The notes under the pieces were generated by a model. The model saw only the letters and a program-made list of their open reading frames with translations, was not told the origin of the DNA and ran no database searches. Position numbers and translations under genes: made by a program. This document shows, piece after piece, positions 23,267 through 32,262 of a stretch of 64,000 nucleotides of DNA; position 1 is the stretch's first letter, and each line of letters starts with the position of its first letter. Source of the stretch: a bacterium (GTDB taxonomy: Bacteria > Verrucomicrobiota > Kiritimatiellia > CAIKKV01 > CAITUY01); contig JBAXWB010000001.1 of NCBI GenBank assembly GCA_037128595.1, positions 1 through 64,000 on the forward strand, in the 5' to 3' direction.

Positions 23267-24652
23267 ATGACCTATCAAGACGCAAAGCGGGTGTTGGAAC
23301 AGTACGGGCAGGAGCATGTGTTGAAGTTCTGGGAGTGCTTGACGGCAACGCAGCAGGCCTCCTTATTGGGACAGATTGAAGCCCTGGATTTTAAAACCAT
23401 CGCCCGCATTCAGGCGCTATTGAAGGCAGGAGGAGAATCGGCCGTGGCGACAGGTGCCGTGAAGCCTGCTCCCGTGGTATCGCTCGCGCCCAATCAGGTG
23501 GCGGCGCCCCGTGCGGTGGGCGAGGCGGCCTTGAAAGCCGGTCAGGTGGGGGTGATTCTGGTGGCGGGCGGGCAGGGGACCCGGCTGGGATACGATGGCC
23601 CGAAAGGCACCTACCGTCTGGCGCCAATCACGCAGGCGTCGTTGTTTGAGATCCATGCCCGTAAAATTCTCGCCCTGGAGCAGCATTATAAGGCCCGGAT
23701 CCCCTTTTACATCATGACGAGTGAGGGGAATGATGCGGATACCCGCGCCTTTTTTGAATCGAACCGGTATTTCGGGTTAAGCGCGGAGCGGGTGAAGTTC
23801 TTTATCCAGGGGACACTCCCGGCGTTCCTGCCGGACGGCCGGATCATCCTGGAAGCGCCTGATAAACTGTTTGCCGCACCGGATGGGCATGGCGGCATCA
23901 TGGCGGCGTTGGAGCGGCGGGGCATGCTGGCCGATATGAAGGCCCGCAAGCTGACCACGCTCTACTATTTCCAGGTGGATAACCCGCTGGTGGATATTGC
24001 CGATCCGGTGTTTGTCGGCTTGCATCTTCAGCGCAAAGCGGACATGTCCCTTAAGGTCTGCGCCAAACGCGACGCCGGTGAAGGCCTTGGGGTCACCGTG
24101 ATCCGCGATGGCCGCTGTTCGGTGGTTGAATATATCGAGCTGACCGAGGAACAGAAAAATGCGCGGCAGTCCGACGGCGAACTGGTGCTGAAATTCGGCA
24201 GTGTGGCCATCCATATTTTCTCGTTGGATTTCCTGGTGCGCGAGACATCAGCCGGGCTGCCCTTGCACCAGGCGTTCAAGAAAGTGGCCTTCTGTGACGA
24301 GAAGGGGGTGACCATCAAGCCGGAGAAGCCGAATGCCTGCAAGTTCGAAAAGTTCATTTTTGATGCGCTTCCCGATGCGAAGGAATCGCTCATTCTGGAG
24401 TTTTTGAGACAGGATGAGTTTGCCCCTGTGAAAAATGCGGAAGGGAATGATTCCCCTGCATCCTCCCGGGCGGCCATGATTGAAAAGTTTGCAGGCTGGT
24501 TTGCCCGGTGCGGGGTCAAGGTGCCGCGTGATGCGGCAGGGCGGGTGGCGGTGAAGCTGGAGGTGGATCCGGTTTATGCCCATGATGCGGAAACGCTGGC
24601 GGCGCGGTTGCCGAAGGGATTTGAGATCAAGGGCGATGTGCTTTTGAAGTAA
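23267..24652 (+). CDS. UDP-sugar / UDP-GlcNAc pyrophosphorylase (UDPGP family)
   Basis: 461 residues of the UDPGP type. The nucleotide-binding motif is VILVAGGQGTRLGYDGPKGTY (near 103-122), with VDNPLVDIADPVFVGL for the sugar site and FEKFIFDALPDAKESLILE near the C-terminus, as in eukaryotic-type UAP1/AGX. It makes a UDP-sugar (UDP-GlcNAc or UDP-Glc) from UTP and the sugar-1-phosphate. Which sugar it prefers cannot be decided. It could feed the glucan synthase OpgH encoded 14 kb away. The ribosome-binding site is AACGAGGAG. Confidence 0.88.
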   Translation: MTYQDAKRVLEQYGQEHVLKFWECLTATQQASLLGQIEALDFKTIARIQALLKAGGESAVATGAVKPAPVVSLAPNQVAAPRAVGEAALKAGQVGVILVAGGQGTRLGYDGPKGTYRLAPITQASLFEIHARKILALEQHYKARIPFYIMTSEGNDADTRAFFESNRYFGLSAERVKFFIQGTLPAFLPDGRIILEAPDKLFAAPDGHGGIMAALERRGMLADMKARKLTTLYYFQVDNPLVDIADPVFVGLHLQRKADMSLKVCAKRDAGEGLGVTVIRDGRCSVVEYIELTEEQKNARQSDGELVLKFGSVAIHIFSLDFLVRETSAGLPLHQAFKKVAFCDEKGVTIKPEKPNACKFEKFIFDALPDAKESLILEFLRQDEFAPVKNAEGNDSPASSRAAMIEKFAGWFARCGVKVPRDAAGRVAVKLEVDPVYAHDAETLAARLPKGFEIKGDVLLK

Positions 24653-24664
24653 CGGTCAGGACGA

Positions 24665-25177
24665 ATGATGCTGCAACCTGTTTTGCTGATACTGATGACG
24701 ATGATGCTTCTGGGAGGCCTGTTGTGGGTCGCCCAGGGCTTTCAGCTGTTGCGGTATGCCCGCGGTCAAATACAGGAGGCCTGGCTGGAATTACGGGAGG
24801 CCCTGCTGGAGCGGCGGGAGATGATCCCGTATATTGTCGCGGCAGTTCCGACCCGTGTTGCCTCGGTTCTGGATGTGCTGGGAAATGCCTGTGATCTGGC
24901 GGCGAATGTGGAAGGGGTCCCGGAGTGTTCGCAGGCGGAGGGCCGGCTATCAGCTGCGATCAGCCGGGTATTCGTCCAGCTTGATACCGGCGCTCCGGTC
25001 GATGAACTGGAGATGCTCTCGTCATTGCGTGACCGGGTCAAAGTCCAGGAGATGCGGATTGAGTTGCTGAAAGGGCTGTACAACCGGCAGGTTGAGTTGT
25101 TCAACGCGCTCCAGCGCCGGGGGGCTGGCCGGGTGTTGGCGTCAATGGGCGTGGTCAAGTTTGCGGAGTTGTTTTGA
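24665..25177 (+). CDS. LemA-like membrane protein
   Basis: 170 residues: one N-terminal transmembrane segment (about 4-26) then a long helical region. IQEAWLELREALLERREMIPYIVAAV recalls the LemA family signature (a helix ending in RRxxLIPNLV). Later KVQEMRIELLKGLYNRQVELFNALQRR is similar to the LemA helix 3 region, where YN is conserved. The cytoplasmic or periplasmic role is unknown. Overlap is absent; it lies 12 bp after the pyrophosphorylase and 3 bp before the thioesterase gene. The match is partial. Confidence 0.55.
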   Translation: MMLQPVLLILMTMMLLGGLLWVAQGFQLLRYARGQIQEAWLELREALLERREMIPYIVAAVPTRVASVLDVLGNACDLAANVEGVPECSQAEGRLSAAISRVFVQLDTGAPVDELEMLSSLRDRVKVQEMRIELLKGLYNRQVELFNALQRRGAGRVLASMGVVKFAELF

Positions 25178-25180
25178 GTT

Positions 25181-25693
25181 ATGAAACACTGGGAGTATAC
25201 GGAGGGCATCCTGCCCTGGACCAAAACGTGTTTCGTTTGCGGGGAGGATAACCCGCATGGCTTGAAGGGGCGCTCCCGCGTGGAGGGGGAGCGGGTGGTG
25301 CTGACCCATGTGACCCGTCAGGCGGATCTGGGATATCGCCACCTGGTGCATGGGGGCATCTCGATGACCCTGTTGGATGAAGTGATGACCTGGGCCGCCA
25401 TTCTGGCCTTTAAGCGCGCGTGTGTGGCCGCCGAACTGACCGTGCGATTGCAGCAGCCGATTCAGGCGGGGCAGTCCATCCGCGTGGAGGGGTGGATCGT
25501 CAGGGCGAAGTCACGCCTGGTGGAGACCGAAGGCCGGATTGTGGATGACCGGCAAACGGTGCTGGCGACGGCCGTCGGGAAATATATTCCCATGCCGGCC
25601 GGGGGATTACATATGTGTCTGAAAGATTTTGTCGAAAGCCCTGAGGCCATTCAATTGCCTTTTTTGCAGGGGAAAGAGGAGGGAACAATATGA
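25181..25693 (+). CDS. PaaI-type hotdog thioesterase
   Basis: 170 residues. A hotdog fold is suggested by HLVHGGISMTLLDEVMTWAAILA (His57-Gly-Gly, Asp66-Glu67), the usual PaaI/YigI-type catalytic helix, followed by VAAELTVRLQQPIQAGQ and ETEGRIVDDRQTVLATAVGKYIP. The N-terminus WTKTCFVCGEDNPHGL is the conserved cysteine segment of this subfamily. It probably hydrolyses acyl-CoA thioesters in the cytoplasm. The stop overlaps the next gene's start (ATGA). The C-terminal 25 residues extend beyond the usual length. Confidence 0.82.
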   Translation: MKHWEYTEGILPWTKTCFVCGEDNPHGLKGRSRVEGERVVLTHVTRQADLGYRHLVHGGISMTLLDEVMTWAAILAFKRACVAAELTVRLQQPIQAGQSIRVEGWIVRAKSRLVETEGRIVDDRQTVLATAVGKYIPMPAGGLHMCLKDFVESPEAIQLPFLQGKEEGTI

Positions 25694-26655
25694 GAAATAG
25701 AAGTTTAGTTTGGATGTCTATGGTGGCGATGGTAGCGGTGGGTGCGGCGGCGGAATCCAATTCCCCTGTACCCGTCGTGATTCTTCCTTCCGTTCCCGTA
25801 ACCAATCCGGCCCCAGTCAGTCTGGTGGCCACGGCGGCGCCGGCTGTGGTTGCGGGGGTTCCGGCCATTGCTCCGGATCCTCAGGTGGGGAAAGTGTTGA
25901 TGGGGATGGCGGCCTATTTGCAGTCGGCCAAATCATTCAAATGCACGGTGGCATTGCAGGTGAATACGGAGATGGAGGGGATGAAGCAGGAAATCTCCGC
26001 AGTCTATGAGCTCGCTGCCGAAAAACCCAATCGTCTGGCCTTGCGCTATGTCAAGGGGATGACCGGTAATACCGTCGTGTGCAATGGGAAAAAGCTGTAT
26101 ATTTATGCGTTGAGTCTGAACCGTTTTGAGGAACGGGAGGCCCCGAAACAGGTCGAACAGTTGGCCGAAGGGGTCGGTCCGATGGCCGGCAATATGCTGT
26201 TTGTCGACAACCTGCTGGTGAATGATATCTATGCGGCCATCATGGAGGGAGTGGGCTCTGCCACCTATGTCGGGAAAGAGCGGATCGAGGGGATGGACTG
26301 TGAGCATGTCAGGTTCGTGCAGGACCAGTTTGACTGGGATTTGTGGGTAACTTCCGGACCCAAGCCGGTGGTGGTGCAGGTGGTGAGTGATATGGCGAAA
26401 AGTTTTTCCGGGATGACCGGGGACATGGCACCGCCGAAAGGCATGAAAATGCTGGTGTTCAACCGGTTCTCCGGCTGGGTGGTGGATGGGATCCTTCCCG
26501 CTGACACCTTTGAGTTTGTTCCGCCCCCCGGAGCGCGCAAGGCGGAGTCACTGTTTGAGGGGGGCGAGGAGGAGGCAGCCGAGTTGCCGATGCCGCCTAT
26601 GATGAAGGAAAAAAATGGCCCCAAAGCGGGCGAGAAGACGGAAAACAGGGAGTGA
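25690..26655 (+). CDS. LolA-like periplasmic protein (DUF2092-type)
   Basis: 321 residues with a signal peptide (about 1-21, MRNRSLVWMSMVAMVAVGAAAES), a low-complexity Val/Pro/Ala linker to about 55, and a globular domain. The domain reads MAAYLQSAKSFKCTVALQVNTEMEGMKQEISAVYELAAEKPNRLALRYV, as expected of the LolA/LolB-like half-barrel. It ends in a Glu/Pro-rich tail. It is in the same transcript as lolC/E and lolD genes, so a role as chaperone for lipoproteins is likely, but the sequence is too diverged to call LolA proper. Confidence 0.65.
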   Translation: MRNRSLVWMSMVAMVAVGAAAESNSPVPVVILPSVPVTNPAPVSLVATAAPAVVAGVPAIAPDPQVGKVLMGMAAYLQSAKSFKCTVALQVNTEMEGMKQEISAVYELAAEKPNRLALRYVKGMTGNTVVCNGKKLYIYALSLNRFEEREAPKQVEQLAEGVGPMAGNMLFVDNLLVNDIYAAIMEGVGSATYVGKERIEGMDCEHVRFVQDQFDWDLWVTSGPKPVVVQVVSDMAKSFSGMTGDMAPPKGMKMLVFNRFSGWVVDGILPADTFEFVPPPGARKAESLFEGGEEEAAELPMPPMMKEKNGPKAGEKTENRE

Positions 26656-26660
26656 TAGTC

Positions 26661-28118
26661 ATGGCGGAACATGTTGATAATGAATTTGTGGAGCAGCGTA
26701 AGTCAAATATGGGAGCCTTGGCCGGCAAGGGGATTTCGCCCTTCGGGGGTGCGTTCAAACGGACCGGGCGGCTGGCTGAAGTCCGCGCGGGCTTCGAGGA
26801 GAACCGGCCGGTTTCATTGGCCGGCCGCATCACGACCTGGCGTGACATGGGGAAAAGCATTTTTGCCGATCTTCGTGACGGTTCCGATCGCTTTCAGATC
26901 TACGCCCAGAAAAACACCCTCGGCGACGAGGCCTTTGAGGCCTTCAAGCTACTTGACCTCGGTGATCATGTGGGGGTGGAAGGCACCCTGTTCACCACCC
27001 GGACCGGCGAGCCGACCCTGAAGATTGCGAAGTGGACCATGTTGTCCAAGGCCTTGCTGCCGTTGCCTGAAAAGTGGCATGGGTTGAAGGATACAGACCA
27101 GCGGTACCGTCAACGGTATCTGGATCTGATTGCGAATCCCGGGGTCCGTGACGTGTTCAACAAGCGGATTCAGATTGTCCGTGAAATCCGGAACCAGCTT
27201 TGTGCGCGTCAATTTCAGGAGGTGGAAACACCCATGATGCAGTCCCAGCCCGGCGGGGCCACGGCCCGGCCGTTCACCACTCACTATGAGGCCCTGGATT
27301 GCCGGATGTATCTGAGGATTGCCCCGGAATTGTATCTCAAGCGGTTGCTGGTGGGCGGCTTTGACAAGGTCTTTGAGCTGAATCGAAACTTCCGGAATGA
27401 AGGCCTGTCCCGGACCCACAATCCGGAGTTTACGATGATGGAGGTCTATGAGGCCTATTCCGATATGCGTGGCATGAAGGAACTGGTCGAGGAGCTCATT
27501 ACAGAGGTTGCCCGGACGGTGATGGGCTCCCTGATGGTGGGGAGTGCCGAGTCGCCGATCGATCTTACACGGCCCTGGCGCGAGGTGGCGTACCGGGATC
27601 TGGTCATGGAGCGGATGGGTGCGGAGTGGTTCTCGCTGGACCGGCAGGCTATGCGGCTTAAGGCCGAAGCGCTTGCTTTGTATGTGGATCCGGCTTGGGG
27701 CACCGATGAGATCACCCAGGAAGTCTACTCCAAGTTGATCGAGAAAACGTTGCAGAACCCGACCTTTGTCACCCGCCTTCCGGTTGAGCTGGTGCCGCTG
27801 GCCAAACGGTGTGCGGATGATCCTTCGGTGGTGGATGTGTTTGAGCTGGTGATCGGGGGCAAGGAGATTGCGCCGGGGTACTCGGAGCTGAATGACCCGC
27901 TTGAACAGCGCCGGCGTTTCGAAGCGCAGGCCGGGGAAGATGCCCAGAAAGTGGATGAGGATTTCCTGGCGGCACTGGAGCATGGGATGCCTCCGGCCGG
28001 GGGAATGGGGATCGGGATTGACCGCCTGGTGATGACGCTCACCGGGAGTGAGGCGATTCGCGACGTGATCTTGTTCCCTCAGTTAAAACCGCGCGAAGAT
28101 CTGAAATCTGAAATATGA
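26661..28118 (+). CDS. lysS: Lysyl-tRNA synthetase, class II
   Basis: 485 residues from the ATG at 26661 (CAGGGAG upstream). An OB-fold anticodon domain (VSLAGRITTWRDMGKSIFADLRDGSDRFQIYAQKN split between residues 50 and 95) precedes the class II core: motif 1 near VETPMMQSQPGGA, motif 2 FELNRNFRNEGLSRTHNPEFTMMEVYEAY, and motif 3 GGMGIGIDRLVMTLTG. It charges tRNA-Lys. Finding it between a LolA-like gene and lolC/E is a known adjacency in several phyla. It ends in a purine-rich repeat spacer. Confidence 0.97.
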   Translation: MAEHVDNEFVEQRKSNMGALAGKGISPFGGAFKRTGRLAEVRAGFEENRPVSLAGRITTWRDMGKSIFADLRDGSDRFQIYAQKNTLGDEAFEAFKLLDLGDHVGVEGTLFTTRTGEPTLKIAKWTMLSKALLPLPEKWHGLKDTDQRYRQRYLDLIANPGVRDVFNKRIQIVREIRNQLCARQFQEVETPMMQSQPGGATARPFTTHYEALDCRMYLRIAPELYLKRLLVGGFDKVFELNRNFRNEGLSRTHNPEFTMMEVYEAYSDMRGMKELVEELITEVARTVMGSLMVGSAESPIDLTRPWREVAYRDLVMERMGAEWFSLDRQAMRLKAEALALYVDPAWGTDEITQEVYSKLIEKTLQNPTFVTRLPVELVPLAKRCADDPSVVDVFELVIGGKEIAPGYSELNDPLEQRRRFEAQAGEDAQKVDEDFLAALEHGMPPAGGMGIGIDRLVMTLTGSEAIRDVILFPQLKPREDLKSEI

Positions 28119-28134
28119 GATTTGAAATCCGGAT

Positions 28135-29358
28135 ATGATGCCCTTTTCCCTATTTCTTGCGCTGAAGTACCTCAAGCCGAAGCGGACCTATTTCTCGGTG
28201 GTCACGATCATTTCGGTGCTGGGCGTGTTGCTCGGTGTTGCCGTTCTGATCATCGTCCTGTCGGTCATGACCGGGTTTGATGACATGTGGCGCGAGAAAA
28301 TCCTCGGGTTTAACGCCCATCTGACGGTGACGGCCCCCGGGGGGGTGACGGAAGAAGAAGAGGTGATGAATCAGCTGGCGCGGCTGGAGGGCGTGGCGGG
28401 GGTGGCCCCCTCTACTGAAGGTCAGGTGGTGGTCCAGCATGGCCGGAATATTTATACCCCCTTTTTGCGGGGGATTGACCCGGCGCGGGAGGGGGCGGTC
28501 AGTCAGATCCCTGCGAGTGTGAAGCAGGGGATCTTTAGTGTGAAGGGGCAGGACGTGGTGATCGGGGCAGACCTGGCCCGGCGCATCGGGGTGGGGGTGG
28601 GTGATAAATTGCTGATCAATTCCCCCGCCAGTTTCGTGAACAAGGATGAGATTACCCTGCCCGAAGAGTTCCGTGTGTCCGGCATTTTCGAGATCGGTAT
28701 GTGGGAGTATGATTCCGGGTTCATGTTTTGTTCAACCGGAAAGGCCCGGACGCTGTTCGGGTTCGAGAACGGGGTTGGCTCCATCCGGTTGATGGCCAAA
28801 GATCCCTATCGGATCCAGGAGGTCGCGCGACTCATTCGTGCCCAGTTGGGCGGCGAGTATTATATCACGACCTGGATGGAGCAGAATCGCCAGATCTTCA
28901 GCGCGCTCAGGGTCGAGAAAAACATGATGTTCTTTCTGCTGATCTTCATCACCATTGTCGCCGCCTTCGGGATCACCAACACCCTGATCACCGTGACGGT
29001 GCAGAAAACCCGTGAGATCGGCCTGCTCAAGGCGATCGGGTTTCCCTCGGGCAGCATTATGCGGATCTTCTTCTGGCAGGGATGGATCGAGGGTATGGTG
29101 GGAACCCTGTCCGGGGTGGGCACCGCCTTACTGGTGCTGCATTACCGCAATGATTTGCTCCGGTGGCTGTCAGATACCTTTCATCTGGAATTGTTCCCCA
29201 AGGAGTTGTACCGGCTGAGCGAGATCCCGTCGCGGACGGCACCGCTGGATGTTATTGTGGTGGCCGGGTCGGTGGTGGTGATCTGTACATTGGCGGGCCT
29301 GATTCCGGCGTGGCGTGCCGCCCGGCTGGATCCCGTGGAGGCCTTACGGCATGAATGA
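28135..29358 (+). CDS. LolC/LolE-type lipoprotein-releasing permease
   Basis: 407 residues of the FtsX/MacB superfamily. One transmembrane segment near 20-45 (FSVVTIISVLGVLLGVAVLIIVLSVMTGF), a large periplasmic domain to about 260, and three C-terminal segments (FFLLIFITIVAAFGITNTLI, QGWIEGMVGTLSGVGTALLVL, VIVVAGSVVVICTLAGLIPAW) ending with the R-A-A-x-x-D-P-V-E-A-L-R-H motif common to LolC/E. It extracts lipoproteins from the inner membrane. Only one such permease is present here, so a homodimeric LolF-type complex is possible. Stop overlaps lolD by 8 bp. Confidence 0.9.
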   Translation: MMPFSLFLALKYLKPKRTYFSVVTIISVLGVLLGVAVLIIVLSVMTGFDDMWREKILGFNAHLTVTAPGGVTEEEEVMNQLARLEGVAGVAPSTEGQVVVQHGRNIYTPFLRGIDPAREGAVSQIPASVKQGIFSVKGQDVVIGADLARRIGVGVGDKLLINSPASFVNKDEITLPEEFRVSGIFEIGMWEYDSGFMFCSTGKARTLFGFENGVGSIRLMAKDPYRIQEVARLIRAQLGGEYYITTWMEQNRQIFSALRVEKNMMFFLLIFITIVAAFGITNTLITVTVQKTREIGLLKAIGFPSGSIMRIFFWQGWIEGMVGTLSGVGTALLVLHYRNDLLRWLSDTFHLELFPKELYRLSEIPSRTAPLDVIVVAGSVVVICTLAGLIPAWRAARLDPVEALRHE

Positions 29359-30061
29359 CCCGTCCATCGTCAGAGCAGAGGCGGTTACCAAGACCTACCT
29401 GATGGGGGGGCGCCCCTTGACCGTGTTGAGAAACGTCTCGGTGGCGGTCTGTCCCGGGGAAACGGTGGCCATCATCGGCCCGAGCGGCGCAGGCAAAAGT
29501 ACCTTGCTACATGCCTTGGGTGGATTGGATCAGCCGACGGAGGGGGCGATCTGGTTTAAGGGTCAGGAGCTGTACCGGCTGACGCCGCGGGAGCGGACCC
29601 TGATCCGTGCGCGTCATATCGGGTTTGTGTTTCAGTCCTACCATTTGCTGCCGGAACTGGATGTGTTGGAGAATGTCCTGCTGCCCACCATGGCGCTCTG
29701 GAGCAGGCGGCGTGCGAGTGCGGTGCACCGGCAGCGGGCCGAGTCATTGCTGGGGACGGTGGGATTGTCCGATCGGCTGGGGCATACGCCGCTGGAATTG
29801 TCGGGGGGCGAGCAACAGCGGGTGGCGCTGGCCCGGGCGCTGATGAATGAGCCGGAACTGGTGCTGGCCGATGAACCCACCGGGAACTTGGACAGCGTCA
29901 CCGGTGAGGCGATTTTAAAATGTTTGTTTTCAATCACGAAGGAGCGGCGGCATACTCTGATCCTGGTGACCCATAATGATGACGTTGCGAAGCGGTGTGA
30001 CCGGGTGATTCGCATGAAAGACGGATGTGTGGTGGATGTGAAGGAGGCGGGAGTACTATGA
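29351..30061 (+). CDS. lolD: Lipoprotein-releasing ATPase LolD-like
   Basis: 236 residues. Walker A GPSGAGKS is at residues 43-50, Q-loop in FVFQSYHLLPELDVLENVLLP (a LolD/MacB signature region), LSGGEQQRVALARAL, and ADEPTGNLDS. It drives the permease encoded immediately upstream. Start ATG at 29351 overlaps the permease's last 8 bases; the frame is open upstream but the shorter start gives the family length. Its stop overlaps the protease start (ATGA). Confidence 0.93.
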   Translation: MNDPSIVRAEAVTKTYLMGGRPLTVLRNVSVAVCPGETVAIIGPSGAGKSTLLHALGGLDQPTEGAIWFKGQELYRLTPRERTLIRARHIGFVFQSYHLLPELDVLENVLLPTMALWSRRRASAVHRQRAESLLGTVGLSDRLGHTPLELSGGEQQRVALARALMNEPELVLADEPTGNLDSVTGEAILKCLFSITKERRHTLILVTHNDDVAKRCDRVIRMKDGCVVDVKEAGVL

Positions 30062-32262
30062 CGATGAAACGCGGTGTTGCAGTAGTGGGGGGCGCGATCA
30101 TGCTCGGCCTGATGATCCTGGCGGGGTGGTGGTATGCGATGCCGGCGTGTGCGGCTTCGAAGCCCATGGATCCGGACGTCCAGGCGGCGGAAGTGGCGAA
30201 ATGTTTTGAAAAGGTGATGCCGCAGCTGCATTTGTCGCATCAGTCCCTGGATGAGGGGATTGCCACCAATGCCATGGCACTTTATCTGGCGATGCTGGAT
30301 TATGACCGCACCTTTTTCCTGGCCTCCGACGTCGAGGCGTTCATGCATGAAGCGCCGCTACAGGTTGAACGCCTGCACCAGGGTGATGTCTCGCTGGCGT
30401 TCAGGATTTTTGAGCGGTTCAAGGAGCGGGTCCGTAACCGGGTCGAATATGCCGACCTGCTAATCGGCAAGGGGTTTGATTGCACCACGGAAGAAACCTT
30501 CACCTGGAAGCGCAAGGATGTCCCCTGGCCGGCGGATGAAGCGGCATGGGATGAGCTCTGGCGCAAAAAGGTCAAGAATGAGTATGTGGCGCGGTTGGTG
30601 GCCAAAGAGCTGGCCGAGAACGAGAAGACCAATGCCGTGACCCGGGCGGACGCGGCGGCGGCAAAGAGCGGGACGGCGTCCACGAACGGGACGGCGCTGG
30701 GACGTGCATCCGATGCCGATGCCCAGTTGAGCCCTGAGGTGTTTTTCCGGAAACGCTATAAGCAGTTTCTCATGGTGCTGGAGGACAGTGATGCGGAGTT
30801 TGTGTTGCAGCGGTACTTCACGTCGTTCGCCCAGGCGTATGATCCGCATTCCGAGTACATGACGCCCAGCTCCAGTGATGACTTTGAAATCGGGATGAAA
30901 TTGTCGCTGGGCGGGATTGGCGCCTTGCTGCAGAGTGAGGATGGGGCGGCCAAGATCGAGAAAATCATCCCCGGCGGCCCAGCGGCCCGGGATGGCCGCC
31001 TCAAGCCGGGTGATAAAATCATCAGTGTCGCCCAGGACAAGGGCGAGAGTGTGGATATTCTGCACTGGCCCCTGTACAAGGCGGTGGGGATCATCCGGGG
31101 CAAGAAGGGAAGTAAAGTGACCCTGACCGTTATTCCGGCCTCCGACATTACCGGGGCCCGGACGTCCAAGATTACCCTGGTCCGTGATGAGGTGAAGCTG
31201 GAAGATCAGGAGGCCAAGGGTGAGACGCTTGCCGTCCTGGACGACAGCGGGTCGACCAATCAGGTGGGGGTGATCCGGTTGCCGGTATTTTACGCAGACA
31301 TGAAGAACCGGATTAACGGCGGCAGTGAATTCAAGAGTTCGACCCGGGATGTGGCGCGTATCATTACTGATATGAAAGCCCGGAACGTGGATGGCATCAT
31401 ATTGGATCTGCGGAATAACGGTGGGGGTTCGCTGGCCGAGGCTGTGGAGATGACGGGGTTGTTCTTTACCTCCGGGCCGGTGGTTCAGGTACGGGAAAGC
31501 CGGGGGGTGCAGGTGCTTCAGGACCCGGACCCGGATGTCCTCTACCGTGGACCGCTGGTGGTGCTGGTGAACCGGCGAAGCGCTTCGGCTTCCGAAATTC
31601 TGGCGGCCGCACTGCAGGATTATGGGCGGGCCGTTATTGTGGGCGATTCGAAGACCCACGGGAAGGGAACGGTTCAGTCGTGGCAACCGCTGGATGAACG
31701 CAAATCCGCGCTCGGCTCGATCAAGGTGACCACTCATTCCTTTTACCGGGTGGCGGGGGGATCCACCCAGTTGAAGGGGGTGGTGCCGGATATCCACATT
31801 CCGTCCGTGTTGGATGTGTTGGATGTGGGGGAGGAGTTCTTGCCTCATGCGATTCCCTGGACCGTGATCAGCATGGCGCGCTACAGTCCGGTGACGGATC
31901 TTTCGACAGTGCTTCCCCAGCTGAGAGCGGCTTCAGAGGCGCGTCGTGCGAAGGATCCGCGTTTTGCGGCGCAGCATGAAGTGATTGAGCGCGTCAAGGC
32001 GCATCAGACGATCTCAGGGATTTCATTGAACCTGAAGGACCGGATTACGCTGGCCCGTGAAGAGAAGGTGCTGGACAAGGCTCAGGATGAGGCCATGGGG
32101 GAGAATGAGTCCGATGGGGACGGAACGCCGGCCGGGACACTGGAGAAGGATCTGGTACTGAAGGAGTCCACCAGAATACTGGCGGATATCATGCGTGTGT
32201 GGAAAGCAAAGGAGCATAATAATGAAAATCCCGTTTTGGAAAATGCATGGAGCTGGAAATGA
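30058..32262 (+). CDS. Tail-specific protease (Prc/CtpA family, S41)
   Basis: 734 residues with an N-terminal membrane/signal segment (about 8-36), an N-terminal helical domain with YLAMLDYDRTFFLASDV, a PDZ domain (near 305-390, IIPGGPAARDGRLKPGDKIISV), and an S41 peptidase domain. The catalytic Ser510 (RRSASASEILAAALQDYGRA) and Lys536 (HGKGTVQ) are in place, 26 residues apart, one more than in E. coli Tsp because of a one-residue insertion before HGK. It degrades periplasmic proteins by their C-terminal ends. AAGGAGG precedes the ATG. The stretch SGTASTNGTALGRAS around 210-225 is a low-complexity insert. Confidence 0.92.
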   Translation: MTMKRGVAVVGGAIMLGLMILAGWWYAMPACAASKPMDPDVQAAEVAKCFEKVMPQLHLSHQSLDEGIATNAMALYLAMLDYDRTFFLASDVEAFMHEAPLQVERLHQGDVSLAFRIFERFKERVRNRVEYADLLIGKGFDCTTEETFTWKRKDVPWPADEAAWDELWRKKVKNEYVARLVAKELAENEKTNAVTRADAAAAKSGTASTNGTALGRASDADAQLSPEVFFRKRYKQFLMVLEDSDAEFVLQRYFTSFAQAYDPHSEYMTPSSSDDFEIGMKLSLGGIGALLQSEDGAAKIEKIIPGGPAARDGRLKPGDKIISVAQDKGESVDILHWPLYKAVGIIRGKKGSKVTLTVIPASDITGARTSKITLVRDEVKLEDQEAKGETLAVLDDSGSTNQVGVIRLPVFYADMKNRINGGSEFKSSTRDVARIITDMKARNVDGIILDLRNNGGGSLAEAVEMTGLFFTSGPVVQVRESRGVQVLQDPDPDVLYRGPLVVLVNRRSASASEILAAALQDYGRAVIVGDSKTHGKGTVQSWQPLDERKSALGSIKVTTHSFYRVAGGSTQLKGVVPDIHIPSVLDVLDVGEEFLPHAIPWTVISMARYSPVTDLSTVLPQLRAASEARRAKDPRFAAQHEVIERVKAHQTISGISLNLKDRITLAREEKVLDKAQDEAMGENESDGDGTPAGTLEKDLVLKESTRILADIMRVWKAKEHNNENPVLENAWSWK

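Noticed and set aside
26949-27983. Antisense frame of 344 codons inside lysS
   Set aside because: Same reason: the sense strand encodes the full class II synthetase and the antisense product is low-complexity His/Leu/Gly-rich.
30460-31848. Long antisense frame (462 codons) inside the protease gene
   Set aside because: It is a by-product of high GC at third codon positions; the sense frame carries all PDZ/S41 motifs.
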